The notes under the pieces: generated by a model
The model's database searches: none
Seen by the model: the letters and a program-made list of their open reading frames with translations, nothing else
What the model was told of the DNA's origin: nothing
Assembly (NCBI GenBank): GCA_036426205.1
Contig: CM071568.1
Span: 53,307,146-53,371,145, forward strand
Source: Ascaphus truei
Taxonomy: Eukaryota; Chordata; Amphibia; Anura; Ascaphidae
Direction of reading: 5' to 3'
DNA: 64,000 nucleotides
Shown: piece by piece, positions 54,421 to 64,000 of the stretch
How positions within the stretch are numbered: the stretch's first letter is position 1
Layout: every line of letters begins with the position of its first letter
Program-made: the position numbers and the translations under genes

Positions 54421-55219
54421 CAATGGAAATATAGCCCAACCACATATGAACAATAAAACATACAAACCACTGTGATCAGTGATAAACAGATTGTCCTAAT
54501 AAAGGACATCTACACAATACAAATTAATGTATGCTACAAAAACACATACATAAATACAAACATAAAATAAAAGGTTAAAATACATATTAAAATAGTAGGG
54601 CTACCTAGGCTATCTGAAGGAGAGCCTTAGTTAACAAGCCACAATGGCACTCAATAGGTGCCTGAAAAAAACATGGAACTTACCTTATCATGGTAGATGG
54701 ACACCATCTTCAGGGCTGATGTACAACCTTAAAAAAATAATAACTTCCACAGGCACAATGGCCCCCAAAAAAATCACAAAACCATAAACCTTTAATATAA
54801 TTCACAAGCCTAGTTTCAAACAGATGCAACCCCCCCCCCCCCCCCAAAAAATAAAGAAGACAAATCAATCCAGGCCGATGGCCTTGTAATCCGACATGGC
54901 GACAAGGGATCCTCATCTTGACTGACACCCCCAATCCTTGATGATTGAAGAGTCTTCATTTGTAAGTGTTTCTTCTTTAATCATATTTTCTTCTTCCTTC
55001 ATCTAATCCTCTAGCTAGTAGTAATCTATCCACTTTTTTCAGCCACTGATGTGACCTCTGCCACAACTTCTGGTATTCTGTGAAAGCCCTGGCCTTTTAT
55101 AAGGGGCCAGGGCTGTCAGAAAAGCTCTGTCATGACATCTAGTATACCAAACTGACGGATAGAAACAGTCTAGTATGCCACTAGATATAACCCTATTCCA
55201 TTGAAAGCAGGACCACCAT
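54421..55219. other. no gene recognised
   Basis: AT-rich, with a run of 17 C at about 54829-54845. Non-coding lead-in to the following PLE relic. Confidence 0.5.
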
Positions 55220-56071
55220 ATTCTAAATGTTGAGAGTAGTCAGAATAGTCAGTGACCCTGTAGAACGGCAACATCAAGTACAAAATATGGCTGACAGGCT
55301 CATTTCCCGAGGGTACAATAGAAGTGATATTCATCAGGTCAGAAAAGTGCTGACTGTGGACAGGGAACTTCTCTCTACTTCTTGTTCTCAGTCTATCAAA
55401 TCAGGTGAGGCTAGAATACCGATGGTGACCACCTTCTCAGCATTATCTAATTGTGTTATGGGTTCAGTCAATAAATACTGACATGTATTAGCCACGGATC
55501 CAAGGTCCCAAAAATATACACACAATAATATATTTTTGACCTTAAACGTAATCTGAGCCTAAGGGACATATTTGTTCAGACGGATCTGGTTGAAAAATAT
55601 GAATCATATTTTCCTAAATTAATCCTGTCTCTGCTCAAGAGAGGCTGTTTTAAGTGTCAAGGAAGTACCATGTGTAAAAGCGGACTTATTGAAGGCACAT
55701 CCTTCAACATCCAACTCTGGTAAGTTGTTCAATATCAAATCGTTCCTGACGTGTCATTCGAATTCTATAATCTATATGATACAGTGTACATTGGTAAGAC
55801 TGACCGCTCATTCCGTGAGTGGATGAATGAACACTTATCCAATATCTGATTGGCCCTCAAAGAGGAAGATACCACCAAACCTGTTACTAGACATTTTCTG
55901 GACTATGGGTTTCAGTTATGTTCATTGCATTATATGGTCATTGACCAGGTCCCCCCAACGTATGCAGGGAGTAGATACTAGCAAATTATTAACAATAAGA
56001 GAAGCTTGATGGATTTTCCAACTGGACACTATCGCCTTAATGAGGATTCAACCTTAAGTTGTTTCCTCTGA
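55220..56071 (+). pseudogene. decayed PLE, thumb to GIY-YIG
   Basis: 55227-55481 reads MLRVVRIVSDP then RLISRGYNRSDIHQVRKVL, matching the fourth PLE (FLRAIRITSD, KFLMRGYAYNDVSLALEQAK). Further on, in shifted frames, VYIGKTDRSFREWMNEHLSN is the GIY-YIG core, then KPVTRHFLDYGFQL, and LNEDSTLSCFL ends at a TGA at 56069-56071, the same C-terminus as the fourth PLE. Multiple stops and shifts. Confidence 0.75.
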
Positions 56072-56845
56072 TATGATCCAATGGGCTATACCTTATGTTA
56101 ACTGGCTTATATACTGTCACTGGACTTTGAGATGTGCCACCTGATCTGGTGGGTCCAGTCGAAATGCACAGTTGACTTATGACTTTATCATATGCAGAGA
56201 CATACTTGGAGGTCCAGTTTTTCGTACACTGCTGTTGAATTTCATGATTTGCCAAACTTACCTGAGTGTCTCAATAGAGATGTATATTCTATATTTGAGA
56301 CTGTCAACAATGGACTTTCTGTATATCAAGCATTGATACTTTATTTATGCTGGCTCTGTGTTGACGTCCTTTATAAACATGGAACCTACAGGTTATCTAC
56401 TTCAGAACTACATATGTGAATAGGCATGTGTTCTACGTGATTTATGAAGTGATGCTGCCCATGACTCCAGCGACACGAGACTTAAGGCACCACTATATCT
56501 CTACCATGCAGCTTGGATATTATATCATGTTATATGACTGGTTTGTTACAATGATTTTTTCACTATCCTAATTATACACTTATGCTTCCCTTGTGGCAGG
56601 TATTTATGCCACTGCGTCTATGGATTATCTGTGACCATTTGATATCATCACTTTATTCTTTGACTAAGGGATTGGTGCTCTCTGCATATATAGCGCAAGA
56701 CTTAAAGCAGCACTTTCTTCCTCTATTATTTGTTCTTTCTCATACCGTATATATCTCTATCTATTTATGTTGTGCCTTCATCGGGTCAGATACTGTATAT
56801 CCTCCTGTTATGTTTGAGTCGGAAAAATTGTATGCACAATCAATG
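56072..56845. other. no gene recognised
   Basis: AT-rich sequence after the PLE relic. Short frames lack family features. Probably PLE 3' region in part. Confidence 0.4.
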
Positions 56846-56847
56846 TA

Positions 56848-57074
56848 CAGGTAGTCCTCATTATCCAACATTTCACTTTACAACGAATGGCATATCCAAC
56901 ACTTTACAATGCAACCCTAAGGGCCGTTTTTCAACGGCGGAATGCGTTATCCAATGCCTGAATGCGTCATCCAACACTCACCGCCACTGATTAACATGGG
57001 ACTCACTTAACAACGGTTTAACTATCCAACGCTTCTTCCAGAACAGATTCCGTTGGATAATCGAGGACTGCCTG
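56848..57074. mobile_element. Tigger/pogo-like MITE
   Basis: Starts CAGGTAGTCCTCATTATCCA and, read from the right end, CAGGCAGTCCTCGATTATCC, an inverted repeat of about 22 bp. It is flanked by TA on both sides (56846-56847, 57075-57076), the mark of Tc1/mariner insertion. 227 bp, no coding capacity. Several inner ATCCAACR strings are repeated. Confidence 0.8.
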
Positions 57075-59725
57075 TATGCTCACTTGCTTATGTACATTTA
57101 TATATACATATTGCCTCTCTATATAATGATTAACACTATTTGTGCTTTCTTGCTAATCTTTTTTTTTTTTTATATCCTCACTTAGATATATGTATATTTC
57201 GGTTGCATTATACGTTTTTTTTTTTTTTTTTGCAACATTTGCTTTTTTCAGCTGTGCTAGTCTCAATGCACAGTTTGCCTAAAAAAGTGGGTTGGTTATT
57301 CATAATCCCATTGATTAGGATATCCAGCTCAGTGTAACTAAATGTAATGGTTCTGAGACTAGAGGCTTAACCAGCAGAAGCACCACAGGTGGGAGCCTCC
57401 TTAGATATGTTAACGCCTATAGGGTCAGGCATAAATGGCCTAAAACCTTCCCTATATGTTGTGTATTTATTTGAATTTTAGCATGCGCATGGGTGTTACG
57501 TTTAGGTAACACACCTGTGTTACACTGCTGGAACATAATAGTGCGTTATTTTGAACACACATTCCAATTTTCCTAATGTGCATGTGCATTGTGTTGCTTA
57601 ACACATCACTACACTATTAATGTACCTACAGCAAGTATCACTGCGATACTGCTTCTGGTGATGGCCGGATTTTGTTTGCATACAATTAGTCTAGTTGAAA
57701 CGCCTGTTAAACTCTTGGAAAATAAATCAGTGGGCTAGTAAGGTAATGCCATGTTATTTCCCTTGATTTAATGGAGATTAGTGAATCTAGGTCAGAGTAG
57801 TATAATAATAATAATAATAAATAAAGTTAAGCCTAGTAAATGTATTAGCCGATTTCTTTTAAAAGCAGGAAACCCTAAAAAATCCTATATGTTTATTTTT
57901 TTTTAAATAAATCAGTTCTATAGTATTAGATGTGTTTGAAAAGGTACCCGGGCGCTATCTCTATAAGGTGTATTGAAGATGTAAAGATGTAAAAAAAAGG
58001 TGGGTATGATACTGCCTGAAAATAGTATTCTTGTGATGTCCTCCTGTGACTCGGAACCCCAGCAGGATCTATCCGGGACCCTTGTTGGCAATGAATACAA
58101 AAAAGAATGGGGAGGAGAAGTTTGGGAACCAAGGATCTACAGGATTTGATTTCCCTTCTATATGACAACAGGAGAGGAAACCCCCCTGGAGGGACATATC
58201 CAACAAACGGAGAAAGCTGAAAACACACCAAGAAGAAAAGTCTTGACCGCAGAAGAATACATCACCCTTAGAAGACAAGAAACCTTGATGTGATAGAACT
58301 TACACAAGGCCGTGTAAGTTATTTATTCTCTTACCTTTCCACCCACATACACACATCAATGTATGTATACCCTTTGCGTTTGGAGTCTGCTCCATGAACT
58401 GTCACTTCAATAGATGTGTCAATTACCATATCGATTACCAGTTCAGTAGGACATATTAACTGCCCGTTTCCTATAACTGTGCTCCCCCATTCTTTTTTGT
58501 ATTCTATAGTATTAGATAATACAGTCTTTGTTTTTTGTTTTTTTAACTCCTAAAGCCATTTTTGCCTGATTTTTTTTAATGTACTGATCATTCTTTGGTT
58601 GCTACAGCAACCATTTAGACCGTAATCTAAGTATCTACTTCCTCTTCAGAAAAAGGCTCTAATACACATCTTTTGAGCACATCTTTACATTTCTGCCCTT
58701 TGGCAACAAAGTATCTCAAACATATCTGCAGCTGTGTTCCAAACAGAAGACTGTCTATGGCTCTGAAAACTGTAATAATAAATGTGTTATATGTAATGTA
58801 ATGTTACATATCAGATGCAGCATTTCAAAGACTGCAGGACAAAGTTAGAAGGCAGCCACACAATCAGGATTTTTACAGATGTAAAACAGGACCACCAAAG
58901 GATTGCCAGCTAAGTTAAGAATGCAGTTATACATTGTCACATGTTTTACATATATAAAAAAAAGAAAGAAATGGGAGAATGTAGTATTACTGCTTTAACA
59001 TACACTCCTTTATCTACCTCAGATCTTTTTTTTCCAACAAAAGTCCTTTAAGATATCTGCAATAGATAAAATGATTGCTCATTATATCCAGTTGCTCATG
59101 TTTTTCACTATTTTCATCACATATCTACACATCTCACACTTACTTTTAGAGGTGTTACAAAGCATGTGTTGGGAATTAAACAAATAACATTTGAATAAGG
59201 TCATAACATTAGGTAATAATATCTGTACAATATAATAGTGAAAGGTTGTATCTTCTGATAGTTGGAGCTAGGAAATTGCTCAGAACTACAGTAAATCCCA
59301 ACTGCAGTTGAAGAAATGTTTGACAGGTGTAATGTTTTTATTTTTAAACTGAGACATGTAGTCAGAGCTAATGCTACAGTAGTTTAAGTATCCTTCTTGT
59401 TCCAGTACATCACTTAACACTTGTGCATTGTTAGGAGCCCAGAGGCTAAATTCCTGCTGAGTTCCAGTGGGACTACCACTTGGAAAACAGTAAGAGCATA
59501 TTGATCTCAGAAGACAATTGAACGATGAAATAGTTATAAAACATTTGTACTTTGGGGAATAGAAAAGGAAACCTTATTTGCATATCTACGGTGGCAGATG
59601 TTTGAATACTACATTGTGTGATGCGGTTTCTGAGAGATTTAACCAGTGGTATATTGAATATTTAAGAATAAATTTAGATAGGGCATTTATTTTGTACAAT
59701 TTAAGCATATTGCCCTGAATATATT
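57075..59725. other. AT-rich intergenic DNA, no gene recognised
   Basis: Contains T runs (57160-57230), a short (ATA)n tract (57801-57821), a 22-base perfect palindrome ACTTACAC-AAGGCC-GTGTAAGT (58299-58320) and no convincing frame. I see no recognisable repeat ends. Of all parts of the window this looks most like ordinary single-copy spacer. Confidence 0.5.
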
Positions 59726-60629
59726 TGTAACACCCTTTCTCACCCACCCCCACCCCTTAGGGAGATTAGTGTGTTACAGTGTTCTGGTGCTAGTCTGTCA
59801 GCTCACAATAGACCTGGGCCTCCGCTTTGGGGAGCTTGGGGTGCACGGTGCAGCTCCTCCACCCGTGAGGATCCCAGCTTTGGTGGGATGTCTTGTCACA
59901 GAACCATTTACAGTAATAACACAACCACACAACATTAATAACAGTATTCTTTACCGACAGGTCCAATCCTAATGTAGGTACAGCAGTACACAATAACAGT
60001 AACAATAAACCCCCATTTACCTGAGGTCCCCAACTGTACCCGATCCCTTGGGCACTGGCGTACTGAAGTGTACCGCAAGAGATCCCTTCCAAAATGTATA
60101 TGTGAGGGCAGCGCTACCCTCCCCAGTGTATGATGGTGCACGTTGCTACCTTCCTGGTTATATCAGGATAACCAGGGATTCCGGATAAGCACAACAGAAG
60201 CCGTATATGTGGTCCCACGTGGCAGGGCCTCCAAATAATTACCTTTGCGCCTTACTTCCGGCAGTCGCAGAGTAGTATCTCCAGTCCTGGGGAATTCTCC
60301 TCTGCAGGTTTTCTGTTCCGCAGAACTATGGAGTTAGTCCAGAAATAGGGCCGCCCCTACGACACACAATCTAGGTTGGCTCAGGGCCTAGCTCGGGCCT
60401 ACGGGGGTTCCTGGCCTAGTCCCAGGCAGCCTTACTGGGTACCCGGACACAACCTTCTCCACCGAGTTCTCCAGCAGAACTGCCACGCCGTTCCCTGTAC
60501 CAAAGGATATCCTGTCCATGGTGGGATATCCTCTTCCCTTAGGAGCACCAATATGGCCCACACTAATGCCTGTAAGTCCGAAGAGCTGCATCAGCTCCCC
60601 CTAGAGGTGCAGTGGACAACCCTGCTACA
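59726..60629 (-). repeat. gypsy 3' LTR (minus strand)
   Basis: On the minus strand it starts TGTAGCAGGG at 60629, right after a purine tract (AGGGGAGGA), and ends GGGTGTTACA at 59726; 904 bp with TG...CA ends. Shares a CTCCC...GGGGTGGGGG block near its 3' end with the other two LTRs. It follows the gypsy pol remnant to its right, as a 3' LTR should. Confidence 0.7.
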
Positions 60630-61658
60630 TCCTCCCCTGGGTGAAAACCCTCATCGCCTTCGCATGAGAACCCCCACACAAAACCATAACATAACTGCAA
60701 ACAACATAACTTTTACAGTAATATACTTTAACTGGTATACTTCTGTCAACACCAACATAATTGAACCAAACCTGTCCCTAGATGACTGCTGAGACTTGCA
60801 ATTGGGTTGCCTTATGCAATCATAAGCCATTCTGATTGGTGGGTAGCCAAGAATGGGGGAACGCTTGCAGATCCCGTGGTGATATATATGAAAGATAAAG
60901 GCAAAATAATAGTTTAGTCTATTTAAAAAAGTGTCTGTGAAAAAATAAATATATGTAATCCCACTCACAAAGATTTGTGATTGTAAAGGCAGATCAGAGA
61001 TATACCTCTCTTTGATGTGAGCTCTCTTGTTCAATACACCTCTGAGTCGTCTGTCCAATATTGCTTCAGTGTAGTGTAAAATAGAGAGAAGAGAATACGC
61101 AAAATAGGGTAGTATCTCTCAGTATCAATATATTGCTCAAAGTAATAGTAGCAGTTTGCACTCACATTTTAACAATGTACAACAGTCAATTGAGATGGCT
61201 CTTTACTCCGTGACTCCTTGCCGATCTCCGCACGTCTCCGTCGCTCCGCAATCTACGTAACCGATGACATCAGTAGTGCTGGCGGATGAAGCGTCTGTGT
61301 TCCACTCGGCTGCCAGTAAACAGGATGCAGAGTCCTCCGTGACACGATTCAATGCGTTTCGCAGAGCTAGAACCATGTCCCTAACTACTAACCCAGTATA
61401 TTTATAGCAAAATTATTGATTTCAATTAATTAATTCATTAGTTCATCCATTATTCTATACATATGTTGTCCATCCTAGTAGCAATCACATTTAGTAGATA
61501 ACCTATCCACACATGATAGGAGCATCTGCATTATACATTTGTACCTTCTTATATATATTTTTTCACTTTTTGGTGGAGGTTGTACTTTTATAATATAGGT
61601 TGTAGGTTTATTCCATGGTTTATGTTGCACATTTATACTCATAATATATATGACATAT
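60630..61658 (-). other. gypsy 3' region interrupted by a PLE terminal-repeat-like insert
   Basis: Bases 60870-61560 have the look of a PLE terminal repeat: AGAGAGAAGAGAATACGCAAA, GCACTCACATTT, and a minus-strand CUCUGCGAAACGCAUUG string at 61335-61365 resembling the second half of the hammerhead-like motif without a recognisable YUGA core. The remainder should be gypsy untranslated sequence. Confidence 0.45.
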
Positions 61659-62457
61659 TTAATATATTATTAAGTTCACTGATCCTATTTCACTTAAAGA
61701 GCGCCCGGTCACAGCCCTCTTGTTGTTAGATTCTGATTGGTGGCCTGGTGATTCTTTGACTCCTTCGTAGGTTGTTACTGACCTGTCTACTACTTCTAAG
61801 ACTTCTTCGTTGGCTTCATAGTCAGAGAGGTTTCCAGTGGCTTGAGGCCCTGGCCCTCTCATAGCGCGATTCTTCTGATCACCTTTCAGGGTGAATACAG
61901 GACTCCCCGGGGAGAGAGGCCTGTTGGTTACCTTAGATGGTGTAGGCATGGGATTGTCAGAACCAGGATCAGACTCTTCTTCACTGAGAGCGTAATCATC
62001 TTTGACACTGTCCTTTTCCTTGACTTGTGCATCTGCTGGGGTATCCACTTGATCTGTTTCATCAATTTGTGGAATAGGCAGCAAATGGTTCCTATGCCAC
62101 ACCTTTATTCTTCCCTCTGAATCCTTTATATGGTACAAAGGAATCCCAGGTAACTGGGAATCCACTTCAAAAGGGCCATTGCTCCATCGATCAGCCAACT
62201 TGTGCTTTTCTGGCACTCCCAGATTTCTCAGGAGGACTTTGTCTCCAGGCCGAAGCTCTCTGTAGCGCACTTTAGTCATATCGTCGTTTGTTATTTTGGT
62301 ACAGCTTAGCAGTAACCCCTTTGGCTAGCTGATAGGCTCTGTGGAGATTGGCTTTTAGTCTCTTGATGTATTGGTAGTGAGCCACTTTCGGCAGTCCATC
62401 AGTGGATATTCCAAGACGGCAGTCCACTGGTAACCTGGCTTCTCTACTGAACATCAT
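61659..62457 (-). pseudogene. pol: Ty3/gypsy integrase C-terminal half (minus)
   Basis: 62457-62272 reads MMFSREARLPVDCRLGISTD and then the RLKANLHRAYQLAKG helix; a shift leads into 62279-61659 with YRELRPGDKVLLRNLGVPEK, HKLADRW, PLYHIKDSEG and VWHRNHLLPIPQ, then an acidic tail. It is the same family as 2222-4139 but without the MITE, so it gives the uninterrupted target site. The terminal GSVNLIIY ends at 61659. Confidence 0.88.
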
Positions 62458-62482
62458 GAAATATGGAGAGAATCCTGTAGAC

Positions 62483-63290
62483 TCATGTCAGGTGCAGTTG
62501 TAGACATGCACCAGGTGTTCCACGTGCTTGCTCCAACCCACCTTTCCTGTGCAAGGTACCCTGCCTGTCAAGCAAAGTCCTATTAAACAGTTCGGGAAAA
62601 GCATCACCTTCAGGGTGATGAGGTGTCATACGGGACTTCTCAATCTGAAGCAATTTTAACAATTCCTTTATTAATCTGCTCTCAAAGTCTCGGCCCTGAT
62701 CAGAATGCATTCTGTTAGGTAGTCCATAGTGGAAGTATTACTTCCACAGTACTGTAGCCATGGTCATGGCCTTCTGGTCTTTGGTGGGAAAGCTTGGGCA
62801 TACCGAGTATAATGGTCGGTTACCACCAGCACGTTTCCAATGCCCCCTATAAAGGCCACACACTAGGTCCATGGGACCAGAACTCTTCAAGTGAGGCAAT
62901 TGGGCGGCCCGTGTAGGAAGTGTCTTTCTCTGAATAAACCACAGACATTTGCGGTAATGTTGAACCAAAGCTTCCCTCATTCTAGGACCGTAGATCCAGT
63001 CTCTTATAAGCCCAAACGTCTTGTCCACTCCTAGATGCCAATGGGTGTCATGTAATGACCTCAGTACCATATATTGCAGTTTCCTGAGGAGCACCAGTTG
63101 TCTTCTATCTGGATGATTATGATAAGTAACCACTCGGGGTATAGCAGACCATTGTCCAGTTGAAATTTGTCACACTTCATGAGAAGAGCAACTGTATTTG
63201 TGGGATCACACTTAATTAGGGTGGAATTATTCTTTTGTATTACCCTACACAGAGGGCCGCACACTGGATCAGCCATCTAAGCCTCAATGA
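62483..63290 (-). pseudogene. pol: Ty3/gypsy integrase zinc finger and catalytic core (minus)
   Basis: Minus strand: LDNGLLYPEW linker (about 63160), then VLRSLHDTHWHLGVDKTFGL with the zinc-binding His residues (about 63050), then a damaged first-Asp region (SSGPMDLVCG, about 62880). The 62710-62483 frame has HSDQGRDF and FPELFNRTLL with DD35E spacing (Arg of the usual PERFNR changed to Leu). Frameshifts near 62730 and 62820. Confidence 0.88.
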
Positions 63291-63590
63291 TACCCTTCCA
63301 TCTTATCTTGGATACTTCCGCCATTGATAGGGCCTCAGGATAGCAATATTCAGCTGGGAACGCGTTGGATTGACATCCCAGAGAATCCACCACTCGAAGC
63401 TCAGAGAAAGCCACTTTCCCTTCTGAAATGGCTGTGGTAGAACACACGGCATGAATCCCAGGACCCGATATTTCTTCTCAGTCCTCATCTTCAGGCACTG
63501 AATTTAATCCCGGCCTCCTAGACAAGGCGTTAGATCCAATATTCTTGGGCCCTGGCTTGTACTTCAGGGTGAAACTGTGTGACGGTGATG
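63291..63590 (-). pseudogene. pol: Ty3/gypsy RNase H C-terminal fragment (minus)
   Basis: Reads FTLKYKPGPKNIGSNALSRR, the usual end of gypsy RNase H (NADALSR-type), then a short linker with KVAFSELRVVDSLGCQSNAF leading into integrase. Upstream RT is not in the window; sequence beyond 63590 no longer fits. Confidence 0.75.
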
Positions 63591-64000
63591 GGGTACCCAG
63601 GCCATTAATAAAGGTATTTGGCCTGGCTCGGTGCCCCTGAGCCATATGGGGGAATTGTGATTGTCAGCTCTTCAACCCAATCATGGCATGTAACTGCATT
63701 TGTAATAAAGGTGTATGTTTACTGTTCCAGGAGTGCCAACCAGCAGAGATGTGCAGGTTGTGAGTTTCAGGGCTGATTTTACGGTAACATTTTGTCAGGG
63801 TGTGTTTGGATAGAAGAGGGCCAGTGTTGCGGGTTGCCCCGAAACATGTACTCCGGAATCCCCCCAGATTCCTGAGGACATGAGAAACATGGACCACTGG
63901 ATAAAATCCTCCCTAGAATGCAGTGTGCAGCTCACCGCCAAATCTCCCTGCTTCAGCACAGGCCAGGACAGTAAGAACGGGCAAGGAACATTACAGGTCC
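63591..64000. other. no gene recognised
   Basis: Gypsy homology stops near 63590. An AATAAAGG string lies at about 63608 and AATAAAGGTG at about 63700. This may be another repeat inserted in or replacing gypsy RT. Confidence 0.4.

Noticed and set aside
60376..60792. 138-codon plus-strand frame
   Set aside because: Opposite to and crossing the start of the minus-strand LTR; no homology recognised.

Overview
The window looks like a gene-poor intergenic stretch of a large, repeat-rich vertebrate genome, most probably an amphibian (frog or relative). The evidence is the mix of repeats: several families of Penelope-like retroelements (PLEs) with reverse transcriptase plus GIY-YIG endonuclease, a vertebrate-type L1 with an APE endonuclease, Ty3/gypsy LTR retrotransposons, a decayed PIF/Harbinger Myb-like gene, and hAT-like and Tigger/pogo-like MITEs. 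I see no convincing host protein gene, no tRNA or rRNA gene and no CRISPR array. Nearly every long reading frame belongs to a retroelement, and most are broken.

Layout. 1-2225: a minus-strand PLE running off the left edge, abutting a plus-strand gypsy integrase remnant (2222-4539) that is itself interrupted by a palindromic MITE and followed by an LTR (4540-5661). 6660-8230: Harbinger Myb-like remnant on the minus strand. 8606-8998: hAT-like MITE. 9850-12350: unrecognised LTR-element interior plus LTR. 12364-21372: a PLE bounded by 440-bp inverted arms and split by a 5'-truncated L1 (13024-19500). 22436-30935: a Tigger-like element with TA target duplication containing a minisatellite, into which a second PLE (23470-30268, with an inverted partial copy at its 5' end) was inserted. 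31490-32000: solo PLE terminal repeat. 32526-44616: a third PLE family on the minus strand in a 7-kb tandem arrangement ending in a large inverted repeat. 44617-48450: microsatellites, minisatellites and palindromic repeats. 48477-51675: the best preserved PLE (minus strand). 52799-53522: a perfect hairpin and a small inverted-repeat element. 55220-56071: decayed PLE (plus). 56848-57074: Tigger-like MITE. 59726-63590: a minus-strand gypsy element with its LTR, related to the one at the left end.

The unifying observation is a short motif found at ten places, mostly inside PLE terminal repeats. It fits a minimal hammerhead ribozyme: a YUGANRA core, a compensated helix II, GAAA, a palindromic ACGCGT that could form helix III between two copies, and a GUC/GUA/AUC/GUU cleavage triplet, with a matching helix I in most copies. 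Core positions 3 and 8, which pair in the folded ribozyme, are C with G in two copies and U with A in the other eight. All ten carry an additional A between core position 9 and helix II. Hammerheads in PLEs are published; the exact variants here and their arrangement are worth testing.

One caution: roughly 34.7-41.7 kb (and 45.8-46.2 kb) differs from its own duplicates by dense one-base gains and losses, which looks more like unpolished long-read consensus than evolutionary decay. Reading-frame breaks and duplications there should not be over-interpreted.
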